A DNA stretch of 64,000 bases from Breviolum minutum Mf 1.05b.01 (lineage: Eukaryota > Sar > Dinophyceae > Suessiales > Symbiodiniaceae): contig DF239270.1 of assembly GCA_000507305.1 (NCBI GenBank), positions 1 to 64,000 on the forward strand, written 5' to 3'. Shown here one piece after another: positions 15,301 through 29,400 of this stretch. The first letter of the stretch is position 1; the number at the start of each line of letters is the position of its first letter. The notes beneath the pieces were generated by a model, which saw only the letters and a program-made list of their open reading frames with translations, had not been told where the DNA came from and made no database searches. A program made the position numbers and the translations under genes.

Positions 15301-17157
15301 GAATGGTTGTTCTTTATTGAGTTCTCCCATTCCAAGAAGTAGAAGTGTGTTATACATCAGAGTTATATCGTTTTCACATGATACAACAAATTCCCCTGCA
15401 AAAGGGTGATTTAGTCAGGGAGATACCTTTAGTACCATCTTGGTACTGCAGGTTTCCGGGGGAACATCTCAGGTTGTCTTTGCGAAATCCTCGGCCGAGC
15501 TGCAGAGGTGCAACTGCGAAGGGAACTCGGGCAGATTGGCAGATTTGTCCTAGGAACTTTGGTTGATGGTTAGGATCAGTGGGTCATAACCCCAATATAC
15601 TCAATTTATACAGGTAGTGATCAGGTAGTGGTTATAACACATTTATTATTATATAACCATTGATCCTACAGTAGTGGTTGTGATTTCCAGCCAATTCGAC
15701 AGGATTGTGTGCCACTTCTGCCGGCGCTGTTGGACAATTTGGTGCAGCCCGTTGAGAGTGAGCTACGCCAAAAACGTGCCGCACGGAGTGCCATGGTTTT
15801 TTACTCGGTGAAATGATGGCTTTTAAGGAGAATATGAGGTTGGGTGATAGTTTGAAGAATATATATATATATCTTGAGAACCTGTTGAATCATTTTTACA
15901 TTATATGTTCTGTATTTTCTATGTCTACTTAATTTCAGATGCAAGCAACATAACTATGGACCTATTGCTTGATTCTTGCCTGTGTAGCATGCGGTTGATC
16001 ATACAAAAAGATTGGGCCCAACCTTAGAATGATGAATTATGACTTGATATTGTGGAATGATTAGAATCATGAAAGCTCGAAGAAACATAGGAGTTCAAAT
16101 AAGATATACATATGGTAGTGTATCAAAGCAATAGAACACATGTTCTTCTTCATTTTTGTACTAGTGCCTTTCGCTTTTAACCGGTCAAGTGCTTCGGACC
16201 CAAACACCAACATTGGCCATTCAGCTTGCACAGGGCTCCTTGCTGAGCCACTTGTAGACAGATCATGAAAGATCATAACTTCGGCCATTTGTAAGGATAC
16301 CTATTTTGACCCACCAGCAAAATCTTATGTAACATCAAATAAAATGGTTTTGAACACTGTTTTCTTCATGTGACATCAGAACAGCTAAGCTAGGATTCAG
16401 GATGCACACCAAAAAAAACGGTGTTAGTTATTGTTGATGACCAATGTCCAAATACCAAGCATGTCCAACCCCTGAAGTGTCAAACTTCAATGCATCCACA
16501 TCTACTCTTCATTGCCATAGCTTCAGCCTTGTTTGGTCACCAAGATTGGTGGAGCTGCATCCGTGTGGCCTTGCTCCGTGTGGGGACCTCCGGCGTGCCG
16601 GTGGCACCACCGTTGAAGCGGCGTTTGGCAGAGGCACTACAGCAGTGTTTGATATTGGATGCCACGGAGGAGGACATGCTGACACGATTGGAGTGGGTTG
16701 ATGGAATGGGCCAGGGATCTTATGAATGTTGGGTGAGACCATGCAACATGTCAACATGGGAGAAAGCATAAAGGTCAGACGGTGGCCTCCTTGTTCACAC
16801 TTACAAAAATGAAGTTACATGGGGAACTATGAAAGTTCATGGGTATTTATATAGATTTATGATGATGATACCCTCCTGGGAACTAACATATCCCCTATAA
16901 AGGCACTTTTGAAGATGATTTTCCTTTTCACCGAGTGGGATATGTTAGTTCCCTGGAGGGTATATCCGATCCTCACTAGTTCAATGTGAAACGTCCGTAA
17001 GACACGGATGCTTCCCTGCAATTACGGATCCAAAAGAAATGCTTGCTTGAACAATCATCAGCAACTACAGAGCCATTTTATTATGGATCTACTACTACTA
17101 CTACTACTACTACTCCTACTCCTACTCCTACTCCTACTCCTACTGCTACTGCTACTG

Positions 17158-17190
<33 letters not shown>

Positions 17191-17403
17191 CTACTNNNNN
17201 NNNNNNNNNNNNNNNNNNNNNNNNNNNNNNNNNNNNNNNNNNNNNNNNNNNNNNNNNNNNNNNNNNNNNNNNNNNNNNNNNNNNNNNNNNNNNNNNNNNN
17301 NNNNNNNNNNNNNNNNNNNNNNNNNNNNNNNNNNNNNNNNNNNNNNNNNNNNNNNNNNNNNNNNNNNCTACTACTATTCCTACTCCTACTCCTACTCCTA
17401 CTC

Positions 17404-17453
<50 letters not shown>

Positions 17454-20400
17454 GCTTCATGTCCTATTTGCACTTCTTTCGAAGTTGTTAGTTGTTGCAA
17501 AGACACAGCAAGTAGTCATTTGTTATTCGTGAATCAGGAAGCCCTTCGCGCCATTGGATCTTTGGCCGCTTTGGCGGATCAGGCCTTTTCCAGCCAATGA
17601 TGTGGCAGATTTGGGTGAGGGAGATTCTGGGCGAATATACCAGCTAGTACTTTAGGTATATAGTATAACGATATATTGTGAATTGTTACCTTAACTTCAG
17701 GATTTTCCAGATTTGTGAAAGACTTTCAGTTTGGCCAGCTTTTTTTGGCACAATATGGCTAAGTTGGTGCCAGTTTAGGACATTGGGTTCATATTTACTA
17801 ATGATATTTCCTTCTGGGTGCCTGATGTAGTACATTGGGTTCATATTTACTAATGATATTTCCTTCTTGGTGCCTGATGTAGTACTAGATAGGACTAGGG
17901 TACTAGGCTTTATTCCAAGCCATCACAATACTGGCTAGATTTTAGAGAGTACGCTAAACCGTGATAGCCATCTCTATCAGATATAGCCAGTTTCGTGATG
18001 TCATGTTTTTGACGAAACTTTCACTGAAACTAGGTAGTTTTTCGTCACGTTTGATAGGCTTCATCTAGAGTGCTTTTACACAAAATGGATCGAAGTGGAT
18101 GCTTTCGGGTGATTCTGTTGAAGGATTCTTCTCTTCAAAGTCTTTGTTTTGGGATTTGCTGTAAGCAATCAACCTTTGAATAACCTCAACGGCAAAAACT
18201 TAGTCAGCTCATCATGCCTAATCTATTAGAACTGATCAGCAATCCATTCTCAGCTGGTAAACTGACCCTGAGAATGCATTATGAAGTTCCCTCATTTCTA
18301 GGTATCGCTATTTCCTACTGACTCCAATTTGATGTTTTTTTAGATTCTCAGGGTTTGTCGATGACCTCATATGGAACAAATTCAAAATTCGTCACTGTTT
18401 CTGTGACCTTTCTTCCTATTTTCCTTCATTCGGGAATCCATAGGCCATCCTGGTCGCCTTGTGGCCCTATCTCCTGGTGGCAGCTCAACCTTCATTGCCT
18501 GAGCCATGTCAAGCTGCGCTCAAAGCGATGGAGCAGGTGATCCAGGTGGGTGGAAGTTGTCGGGTTGTTGGGATCCTGATAGGTTTGGGTAACATCCTCC
18601 TACCGTTAGTTTCACAACCTGCAAACAAAAATCCATAGGAAAAACCATGGCTAAAACGAGGGTACTTCAGTTTTCTATTGACACACCCATATGGACGATA
18701 GAGGAAATAGATGGATACAAAACGTCTGAGAATTTGATTCGATGTCAACGATTTGTGCAGTCTTGTATTATATATATACCTGTTAATTTCTGGCGATATA
18801 TACTTATATAATTATATACTTTAAAGTGCATCTATAGTAAACCCCAAAACTCCCGATGATGTACTTACTCAGTTGTTGGATTTCAAGATGAGCGGATGAA
18901 GCTGAGCCGATAGGACCGGTGGTCACCAGGTCAAGCTCAAATTTAGCAGGTATGAAGATCTTCCAAAGCTTCGCTGAGGATGGTCAACTTTGACAGTAGA
19001 TGATCTTCCATTTGGCCGGCAGTCCAATTTCCCATGGGTTTTAAGAACAGGTGTTAGTGTCGTCCAAGCTATGTCTGCTATTCACAACAGTTGGTCAGAT
19101 TTGGCATAGGATTTGAAGAATGTTACTGGGACTCCGCCGGGTATAACTTCGTCACAAGGATTTGTGAAAGAGGAAGATTCTGCGGCCGAGATCATGCAAG
19201 GATCATTCTATATTGGCTGGGTTGTGAAATAATTTTCAAAAACATGCACGTATTGAGTCGCGCTGAATGTTGCATCTTATGTTGGAGTGAACATGGCCTT
19301 GGAGGGAAGAGTTGTTCATCTCAAGAGTTCATTGGAGGTCATGGGAGAGTCCTTCAGCGTTCTGGAAGCTGTTGGTGTCGTGTTATCTTTGCTGCGTGGC
19401 GAAGAGGGCCGCTTATGGGCAACACAATGCATTGCTGTCGTGTTTCAGGCGGGGAAATGCAGGTCGACGAAAAAGAGTGTGGCTAAAAGAATGACATATT
19501 CCATCCAAGGTAGTTGGGAAGATGAGTTTCCTTTTCCATTGGATATGTTCGTTCCCTGGAGGATACTCTTTGAATCTTCCTTTTAAAGTTTAGGTCCAAA
19601 AAGATGGAAAAAACCAACATCCAACCCAACCTAAAGATTGGCAACAATCAACTCACTCAGTTTCTGGGATCTTTTTCTTTTCAAAGTCTCGGCATGATGA
19701 GACTTTGGCAGGTCAAATCATAGGGATGTCGACGGTGAAATTCTGGGAATGTTTGGGTATAGTATGTAAATTACCATTACACCATTTTTAAATTCAGGAG
19801 ATAGTTGGATGTACCCCTACCAACGTACCCCTATGGGAAATCCCTATGTAATCCCTATCAATATCATGGGTACACTGTTAGGGGTACACCCAATAATTGT
19901 CCCTTGACAAGTTCAGCCAAAAGACAGCCAATGATTTGTTCAGCTGCGAATTCCTCTTTATTTCAAGCTGGTAAAAGTTGGTTTAGATTATTTGACATGG
20001 GTAGACTTTCAGCAAAATTGAATCACCTAAGATGGTACAGCCCCAGAAAGAAAACTCCTCAACAAACTCATTCAAAGCAATCTGATTTTTCAACAGGTGC
20101 AGGATTAATGGTTCTTTCAACAAAAAAACGCAACTTCTGACTCCGGAACAGTCAGTCGGAGGTTCATGGAAGTCGAACCCCACATCTAGCGCAGCTGTTG
20201 GAAGCATTGCAACGTCAGGACAACAGCAGTATGGCGGGATGGGGATTTGCAAAAGAACGGGAAAAACGCATATTGAAAGTTGGAAGATATTTTGAACAGG
20301 CTAGATGCCAGTGTTAACACATATTTAAGATACCACATCTTGTGTTATGATGATGCCAGGTTTGAATCACATATCTTCATAAACTGATATTTGAAGTGTC

Positions 20401-23400
20401 ATGCTTTTCAGTTTGGAGATAAATCAAATCCATGATGAAAGATGTTTTGTTGTTTTCGAGGAGTGCCGATGTGCCCAATTCAGAAGCATTTTGGTCACTG
20501 TACATTCTTTCAAACATGTGCTGCATGTGACCCATTCTTGGTGCATGTGAATGATGACACAAAAGTCATGGGACCTCTGGAGGTGGAGATTCCTTCGGAT
20601 GAACAGACAAGTTTATTGGTTTCATGGGCGCAACCTGAGGTATTCCATTTTCAATGTTGGAAGGAATCTGATGTAAACCCTCATTGTTTATTGAAGATGT
20701 ATCACCTATTGAAGATGTATCTCTTATTGACCCATGGAACAAGTTGAGATTTCAGTTGCCATGTTACCAGGGAGTATATTCACTCGAGGCTAGAATCAAC
20801 CATTGCCGCTTCTGCGATCAGGACCTTCGCACTGACACTGCCAGTTATAGTCAGCGGCAGAGATGCCACGGACTGCTCAGTGAGTTTGATGTTTCCAAAA
20901 GAGTCAGGCCAGAAACAATGAATATCCATGAATATCCATCCTGTACAAGTACATTCCTGTACTATGTCATATGGCAAAGGGTAAAGGACAAATCTACAAT
21001 TCCCGCATGAGGTTGTTGTTCCTTTTCAATGCAAGTTCCGATTCAAAACTTGGGGTTGGGCACAGCAAGCTAGAAATTCCCCATTTCCAGCAGTAAACAC
21101 GTTTACGTGTTATGGATGGGTCATTTCGTTGTTAAGTCTACCGGAAGACAACTCCCAAAGCTTCAACTTTGAGATGGCTTGCTATTGCCAGCAAAACGAG
21201 TGATACAGTGATACCCATTTTCTTTGGGTTGTGACTGTGTTATTGACCAAGTTGGGGTCGGAAAATCCATGGAATGTTTGCGGTTAGATCCGAGTCACAA
21301 ATGGCAGCCATGGCGTCAAGATGTTAAATATTCCTTGCAAGTGTTCAACCATATCCCAGATGGATTTCATAATTGCCATACATCAGGGGTCATTAAATTA
21401 CCCATTTGGGGGGGATCAAACAATGCAAATGTATGGAATATGTTTTGAGGGATTTCCTTGTGATTGTGCTTTTTTTTGGCAATATGGCAATATAATGACT
21501 TCTGCATATTGTGCCAGTAGAGGAATCGGGTCAAAATTAGTGGACCAAAAAGGCAAAATCAATATTGTACCAGGAAGCAGCTGAGCAATGAATAAAAACC
21601 CTGGTTGTTTAGTGTATAGAATGCATTACGCTACCCAATTATATGGGGATGATAATAAACCACTATAAGGATCCCTATGAAAAACAAGTAGGATGCAATG
21701 GAAAATCAGAGGGTTTTTTTGGTGGCTCAGCTCAGGATCCAAAATTTTGCCTATCCTGGTTGGCAGGACCCAGTCCGCGCTTGCCACGTTTGTGGGCTCC
21801 AGAAAAGCGGGGCTCAGTGCCTGAGAGGAAATGGCAAATGTTGGAGGTGGAATACGGACTTGAAAAATCGTGGGGTGGATGGGTTCTTGGGGAAGTAATT
21901 ATATATGTAATGGCATCCATTGAGTTTGGATATATTCAAATGACACGTATCTTGAGATCATCCCTTTTTGACCATGTTTTGGAATGTTAGGTACATTCGC
22001 TTCTGATATTTGGAATCCCATTTCCGAAATGGTACTTGGAAGAAACATCCTACCTTTCACATTGCCCGTACGTACCCCGTTGACAGGCGGTGCTGTTGGC
22101 GCATGAGTCTCTTCTTGGCAGCTGCCGATCCCAAGGTGGGGGCACACAGACATAGCAACAAGAACAAACATGAATCAAACAAAGTTGATGTCTAAATTTG
22201 GTAGTTGTTTTTTTTGTGAACCATTGGTACTTTCTTTCTCAGGTTGTTGCATGTTATGTTGTTACTATTTTGCGACAACTTACAAAACTACTACCAAGTC
22301 GCAGAGGGTCAATCCACCATTGAAAGACACCCGGTGGGGCAACTCCAGTTCCTATCTTTTTGGTATGGTTTATGAGTTTATGATGTTTTTCTTCGCAACT
22401 TTCCCAAACCCTCACCGCAAAAAAAAAAGCGTCTGTTTTGAGGTGTTTCCCTCACGGCGTTGCCACCCAACACCTGCATCTTTGCCTTGTCGCTCTTGAC
22501 CCTTCCCGACGTTACCTTCAGCGCGGCGGCGCGGCGCACGGCACTGCGGATGTTGCAGCACTTGGCGGAGGCGAGGGGTTCGACTCGCTGTGTGAGGGAA
22601 ATACTTGGGGGAAGTTAGATCTCACTGGTGACTAATCATTGATACTGTTGATGGCTGAAAATGCTGAAATCTTGCACCAGTTGAGGTTGGTAGTTTATCC
22701 CATTGTTTCAAGGCTTTTTTTTACATCCCAGGTGGTTAGCCGGATTTCAGCCATCAACAGTATGTTGTTAGGTTGCATAGTGATTTAGGTGTCTATTGTT
22801 GACTTGTCGAGTGGTGGTGTTTCGGCATCTTAGATTTTTTGGAATTAGGCCGTGTTTTTGTTATTCTTAAAATGCTACATATACCTATCATGGTGAAACA
22901 AACCAAAAAAATGAACCAATGCAAAAAGGATTCCTGTGTATACCATGTTATGTGTTGTAGGTTGTTTGCAGTCAGTGTATGTATGCGTTAGAAGCTTTGC
23001 AAAAGTGAGGTTCAGTTTAGCCCGCTTCTTGACATTTTTTCTCGACAGAAGGCTTTCAAACTTATGACGCTGGGGGGAAGTTATGGTTGGAGTTTTCAGT
23101 TAGTTCAGCATGTCCGTACTAGAATGTACTATACATGTAAATGACATATATGTTCCACAATACTGTACAAGAGAAAGTGACCAGCAATCAAGTGAACCAC
23201 AAGAATGTGCGAGAAATCTGAAATGATCTTGTATTTACGAGAAAAGATACAATCCTCAGAAAAAAAGGCAATCATCCCGAGGTTGATAGTTTCGAATCAC
23301 GCAGCACTGTCAGTTGTGAAGGTCAGATCCTTTGACTTCCGCAAAACCCTGTAGGAAGTGCCTCAAGATTTACGTTCCTTCCTGGCAGAGGATGGCAGTG

Positions 23401-26135
23401 CTAGAGCCTGCGCACAAGAGTCCTTTGTCCAGAAATGAATCAAGAAAAGTGAAGGGATCACTGGGATCATTGGGATCATTAGGTTAGAACTCCACTGCAC
23501 TCTGTTGATTCCAAGGTGTTTGTCTTTAACGGTGTCCACGTGTCCCGTCCCAAAAACCATCGATCCAATCAATTCCATTGTAACATCCCAGCTGATAGGC
23601 ATTTGATAGGAGGCGGGATAGGAGGTCTTAATATTTTCGGTCGACAAAACTGAAGGCCAGTGGCAACAGATTTGATACAGATGCCAGATGCAGATCACTC
23701 TATGTATACATTTTCCTGCTTCTTTTGGAGTCGTTTGTGATCTATACTCCTCAGAAAACTAACATGGAATCCGAAAATCACCCATTTCAAAAGAAAAAAC
23801 ATCTTCCAAATCTTCATTTGAAAATGAAAAACATCTTCCAAGCCCTCATGACCTTAGGTTCAACATATTAGTTTTCCGGGGTGTTTCTGTTTCTTATTCA
23901 GATACACAGTTGGAAAGGGTTTACCTGAAAATTTCTCCCAGATTTCCATCTTCCCATGAAGGTTGGTCAACTTTGGAGCCGCGGCAAGCAGTAAAGCGCA
24001 AAGACATGCAGTTCCTTTGCACAGAATGTTGGGCATGGTACTCCAACAATCTAAAGACAGTTTTTTTTGAGAAAAGACGCATGAGTAATAATATTTATCT
24101 ACAGTAATTGAATTTAACCAATTCGATGTTTATTGCGGTATTCCTATGGCAGGCTATCAGAATTGACAGGATTGACAATTGGCTAGGAATTTGTCTTTGG
24201 CGGTATTTATTAGTTTTGACAGTATGTTTCTTTGCGTTGCTGAAACAGATGCAGTCAATGCATCTCAATTGCCTTATCATTTTGGTTCAGCGAATGCGAA
24301 ACATGCTGTCTTTTTGGTTTTGGAGCCATGATTATGGATTTTGGGGAGGCATAGTACCCCCAAGCTCTCCAAGTAACATATATACCTTAGCCGTAGATAT
24401 CTCATAGTCATCGGGAAGAGTAATGTTCACTGCTGATGAGTGTCCACTTTCCCGCTGTTTCATTGGGGTTAATTGGAGGGGTCCCATTTTGATTACCAGT
24501 ACGTACAAACATGTTGTGGGAATAGAGCTGACCATCCAGGGATCAACCTCTCATGACTGCCAACATCCTCGAGGCTGAGAAAGTGCGAATGGTCTTTTGA
24601 GGATACCAAGGTCGAATGTGGTCACGTTCAAACTTGATTGAGGTGGGATAACGACCAATCCAAGTTCTGATGATGCAGTTACGGGAGGGAAAGCTTTCTG
24701 CATTGAATTGTCTTTTGCTATTCGTGTTGAATGATCCGATTTGCATAACGTAAAATTATGCAAGCTGCAAGTTCTATCTCTTTGGCAGGTGTTCTACCAC
24801 AAGCATCCACAAGCTACTTGTACAGTACCGGCACCTGTGGCTGCAATACACTTTTCATACATGTATCAACGATGAAAGTAGTAACGACAGAATCCAACTT
24901 TCCAACTTGCACATCAGGACGCTTGACGTTTCATCTTGAACCTCTGGTAGATTGACGTTTCTCCATGGCACTCATAACCAGGCCTCAAAGGGGGGCCAAG
25001 CTGCAGGGTGACGGGAGCTTAAAGATCACCAAGATCCCATGGGAATATCCCAGGAGGGTGAGGATATTGAACATTCACGCCTCAGAAAACAAACTGGAAC
25101 TTCACAGGACATGTCCTGAAGGATTAGCATTTTGTCCCCTTCCCATACAATCCATGGATGGTATATTCACCTACGTTTGGTTCGTGTTTATGGTAAATAA
25201 AGGTGGATGCATTGGGCTTATCATTACCTCATTAACAACTCACAACGGTAAGTTTGTGGGTAAGGTTGATAATGAACATTCCAAAGCCTCAAACACAAAC
25301 AAGACCTGGGTTCCCGAGAAATTACACCACCAACCTCAATCACTATAACCATTGCTTGATTTTTCTGTGTAGGTTCCTTTGGATACTGTTTATGGAATAA
25401 GTCCTGCACCTGTTGATATAGTTTAATATTCCATGATTGACAGGGTTTTTATACATCCCAGGTGGTGCAGGATTTCTTCCATTAACAGTAGCTCTTTGCC
25501 AGCAAAGAAGGGGAGTTCCTCCCTTCATTTCATTTTATTCTGTATGAGCTTACGTGCGAAGTGCCACGAATTTCGTCGCTGTTGGCTCAAGCATAGGCTT
25601 TTGTACATCCAAAAACTCAACGACTTGGAAAGCTCCTGGGCTGTTTGTTCCATGTTGGTGCTGTATGTATTTTTGCTCAAAACACATGACAAATTCAGCA
25701 ACATGTTTCTCACTTATGTTTGATGCAGGATTCTACCAAATGACCTTCAAAATAACCAGGTTCTAAAGTGTTCACTATGTTGGAAGCATCGCCACCTGAG
25801 TCCATCATTCGACTATGCTATCACCTAGCCATGCGTGTGACGGTGCAGGCGTTGAATGGTAAGAGCATTTGCTTGGAGATGGATGTCAACGATACCATCC
25901 TGAACATGAAAACACAGTTGAAGGAAATGGAGGACACAAAGGCGAATATTCTATTATCTCATGTGGAAATTTGCAAAAATCAATTTCCAAATGCAACCAT
26001 AGAATTTCCAAATTTTGGAAACCATATATTTCGAACAATTCTATGTCCAATATTCAAAACATAAAACCATAGAATTTTGTACCCTCAAAGGTGTGGCAAT
26101 GAATAACTTCAGAATCTTCTTTGCAGCACTGCCAG

Positions 26136-26183
<48 letters not shown>

Positions 26184-26262
26184 GTCATCGTCATCTTCAT
26201 CGTCATCGCCATCGCCATCGTCATCGCCATCGTCATCGCCATCGTCATCGTCATCGTCATCG

Positions 26263-26307
<45 letters not shown>

Positions 26308-26314
26308 GCATCAG

Positions 26315-26355
<41 letters not shown>

Positions 26356-26356
26356 G

Positions 26357-26405
<49 letters not shown>

Positions 26406-29400
26406 TTCACCATTTCTGCTTGTTTAAGTTCATTCGTGCTCATTCCCACAGGATGTTCCAATTGATCAACAACGACTCATTTTTGAGGGCCAAATTCTTC
26501 AGAATCAACAAAGCCTCCTCACCTATAGCATCACGGAGGGTTCATCTATCGACCTTGTCCGGTGTCCTGCTGTATCTGTGGAGATGCCATTGCAAGTGGA
26601 GACACTGATGGGAAGAAAAGTCACATTGCTGGTAAACTCCAGCGTTGCTTGGTGAAGATCGGCCTTTTTTTGGAAGGCCGTTCGCACGGTCACCCTTTCT
26701 GGAAGGCCCTTGAAGACTGTTTTCATAATGTGTCACATTAATATGATTTTGATACATGAACATGATTTGATTTCAAGCTATGCAGACTGTAAGACTGATA
26801 GAGTTTGTTTTTGATAAATACTGTGTCGTAGTTGTTTTTGTGGCTAAATAGTGGTGCCTTACTATGGTGCTACATTACCTTTGGCAAGAAAAGTCTCGTT
26901 TGATTTCGACTGGGGGCGTCAACCATCCAAGGACACAATTGAAAAGGCCATGTCAAAGCTTGATGGAATTCCCTTTGACCAGCAAAGAGCAGTTTTCGCG
27001 GGGAAACTCTTGGAAAATGACCATACATTTGAGGACTACAACATCCCGAAGGATGCGACCATTCACATGGTTCTGCGTCCGAGTTGACCATTCATGCCCT
27101 TTCCTTTGCATTTAAGAAATCTCGATGACAATGGCAAAGACCAATGTCGGTATGTTTGAGAAGTGTTTGAAAACATCCAGTGGTATGATGATGTGAAACA
27201 AAGTCAAGTCTGAATGCACCTCAGCCCAAGAGACCCGGGAAAAATCTGGGACAAGTCAATCTCTAGGCATGAAAGTAGTTGGAAGAATAAGAAACCTTGT
27301 GCTGCTTTGGCACTTTTTTTTGCAGTCGACTATTGGTGCTAATTTGAAGCGACTTGAGGATGGAGAATTGCCACCTCCTGAAACTGCTGCTGTGCTGTAC
27401 AAATTCGCCAAAATGTTAACTCCCCGGCGATTCGGCAGATTGCTCGTTGTAAAAAGGATAAAAAGAACACATGTGAATTAATGGAGTATTTGAGTACCCG
27501 GCAGAGATCTCCTCCTCCCAAATGTCAGCACCCATGATCAGATTGGAAGATGAATTGATGAACTTGTCATGTATATGTTGCATGTCTAAAGCCACATAGA
27601 CATTCCTGCAGAGCAACTGAATGTTTTTGGAAGGCTTTTTCATTTGGCTTCCATGGTGCAAGGTTCCAAGCTGAGTCCTTTCTGATGGTTATCCATTCCA
27701 GTTTTAATCAACCACTTCTGGTCTAGCTGATTTTTGTTGACACCGTCCAATTGTCCAAAAGGTATCAAAAGGGCCCTTTAGCAGTCCGAAAAGGTAACGC
27801 TTTTGGAAGGTTTTAAGTCTTAGTCTTAAACCAAATATGGAGCATGACAAATGTGGCATCTAAATTGTTTGACAATATAATATGATTGATGTTCGAGTAG
27901 TTTTGTCACCCAGGGCTGAATCATTGAGAATCTGTCAGTTTTTGATAGACCTCTCATTTAAAATTTCGCAGTGACATATAGTGACATATTTCCACCATGT
28001 TAGCAGATTCTTTTGAGTTCTTCAATGTCAGGTGTTATTGTTGAAATCTGCAGGGTCTTCTTGATATTACCCGGTACCGATGTTTTAAACCCAAACCTCT
28101 AAAAAAATACTTCACTTCAACTGATCCCCACCATGACATTTAAAAACAGCCACAGTGACATCACCCTCGTTGTGCTGTCACGTGAGGGGTTGTCTTCCTC
28201 GCAGGTCTCCCAGTGATGGAATACGAGAAAGCCGAGCTGTGGAGCTTTACTGGTGACCGGGGGAGGCCTGGGGGCAAGTACCTCAGGGATCCATGTGATG
28301 TGGAAGCCAGTCGTCATTGATTGACACCTTCGGGGGAAGGAGCAATGATTGGCAGTACACTTTCTCCAATATTATCATGGAAGTGTAAAATGGTTGTATT
28401 TGAAAGGTAACATTGGAAGGGGGCAGACTGCTCTGTGTTCTGTAGCGCTGCACAGAAGCTCGGGAGCCGCGACCTGTGTCACAATCAAGATGGAGACGTC
28501 TTTTGACAGATGCACATGATTGGCTGCTGCGTCAAGAATGTTGTGACCGGCACAACATGACGCCAGACCATCATGTGGATGCTACTGCGGGCGTTGAAAG
28601 AGCAGAGCAGAATTGACACGGAATATTGGGGAAGGGCCTGCCTGTGGAGAAGACTCTTGAAGCGTTGAAGAAGGACTTCCGCCAAGAGAAGACGTCCTGC
28701 CTGAGAGCACAAGGTTATGCAGGTGATGATGAGTCTGATGACAGACATAAAGACAATGCACTTTGGCTTTGAGCCCATTTTTTACTTCCATGATTATGGG
28801 AGGAAGGGTAACCCAAGCCGCAGAGGAAGGGGGGCCGAACCAAGTGCGCCTGTCTCCCGTCTGTTTTCGGATGTGGGAGGACATCGAGCGCGCTAAAAGT
28901 GGTGGACAACTTCTCCTGAGTGAGGCATTTGGCACATCGGCCGTGTGGATATGAAATGCCACCGCGCACTGTTGCTGATCGGGTGTTGCTGGCAACCGGC
29001 CTGGCAGCTAGTGCGGTACTGCCAGTACTGCTGTGACGGTCGACGTCAACGTCAACGTCCATGATTGACACTCGGCCAGCCGTACATCTCTGCCAAGTTC
29101 GGCAGTATTTCGCTCTGGCCGAGTGCATCGCCAGGGATCCCTGTGCATTCCCTTGGTGTTGTGGCGTTCCAGAGCTGCGAGTGGCTATGATCCAACCATC
29201 ATTTTAAACTTCGGGGGAGTACAGTAGTTCTTGTTGAGCAAAGTTCCAACCATGGCCTGACAAATACTTTCAGACTTGGCACTTCAAGCCTCGTAGATTG
29301 TCTGACGTGTAGAGGTCCAGGGAAGTTAAAGGTACACGTGGCAGCAGCGGAAAAAGGCGTGTTCTGAGCAGCGCAAATTGACCAGCCATGCTATTGTGAT

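Larger units (their letters stand above)
23427..25768. other. Stretch without a recognised gene between karyopherin exon 26 and the Ubl gene
   Basis: It contains a family B element (23749-23883), a family C fragment (25408-25492) and a hairpin of family D type near 25150-25215. The C-terminal karyopherin exons expected here were not found. Confidence 0.4.

Noticed and set aside
17008..17600. Long frames with poly-Leu, poly-Thr or poly-Val across the N gap
   Set aside because: They are products of the CTA repeat and unknown bases. Only 17538-17582 within them is supported as an exon, by its HEAT-repeat match.
26015..26608. 197-codon His-rich frame and its Met/Ile-rich shadows
   Set aside because: Translation of the TCA microsatellite. 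The real coding part (26452-26643) is in another frame and fixed by ubiquitin alignment.
28582..29128. Two overlapping 137-codon minus-strand frames
   Set aside because: They overlap each other in different frames, show no recognisable domain, and every supported gene here is on the + strand. Kept only as part of an unassigned segment.
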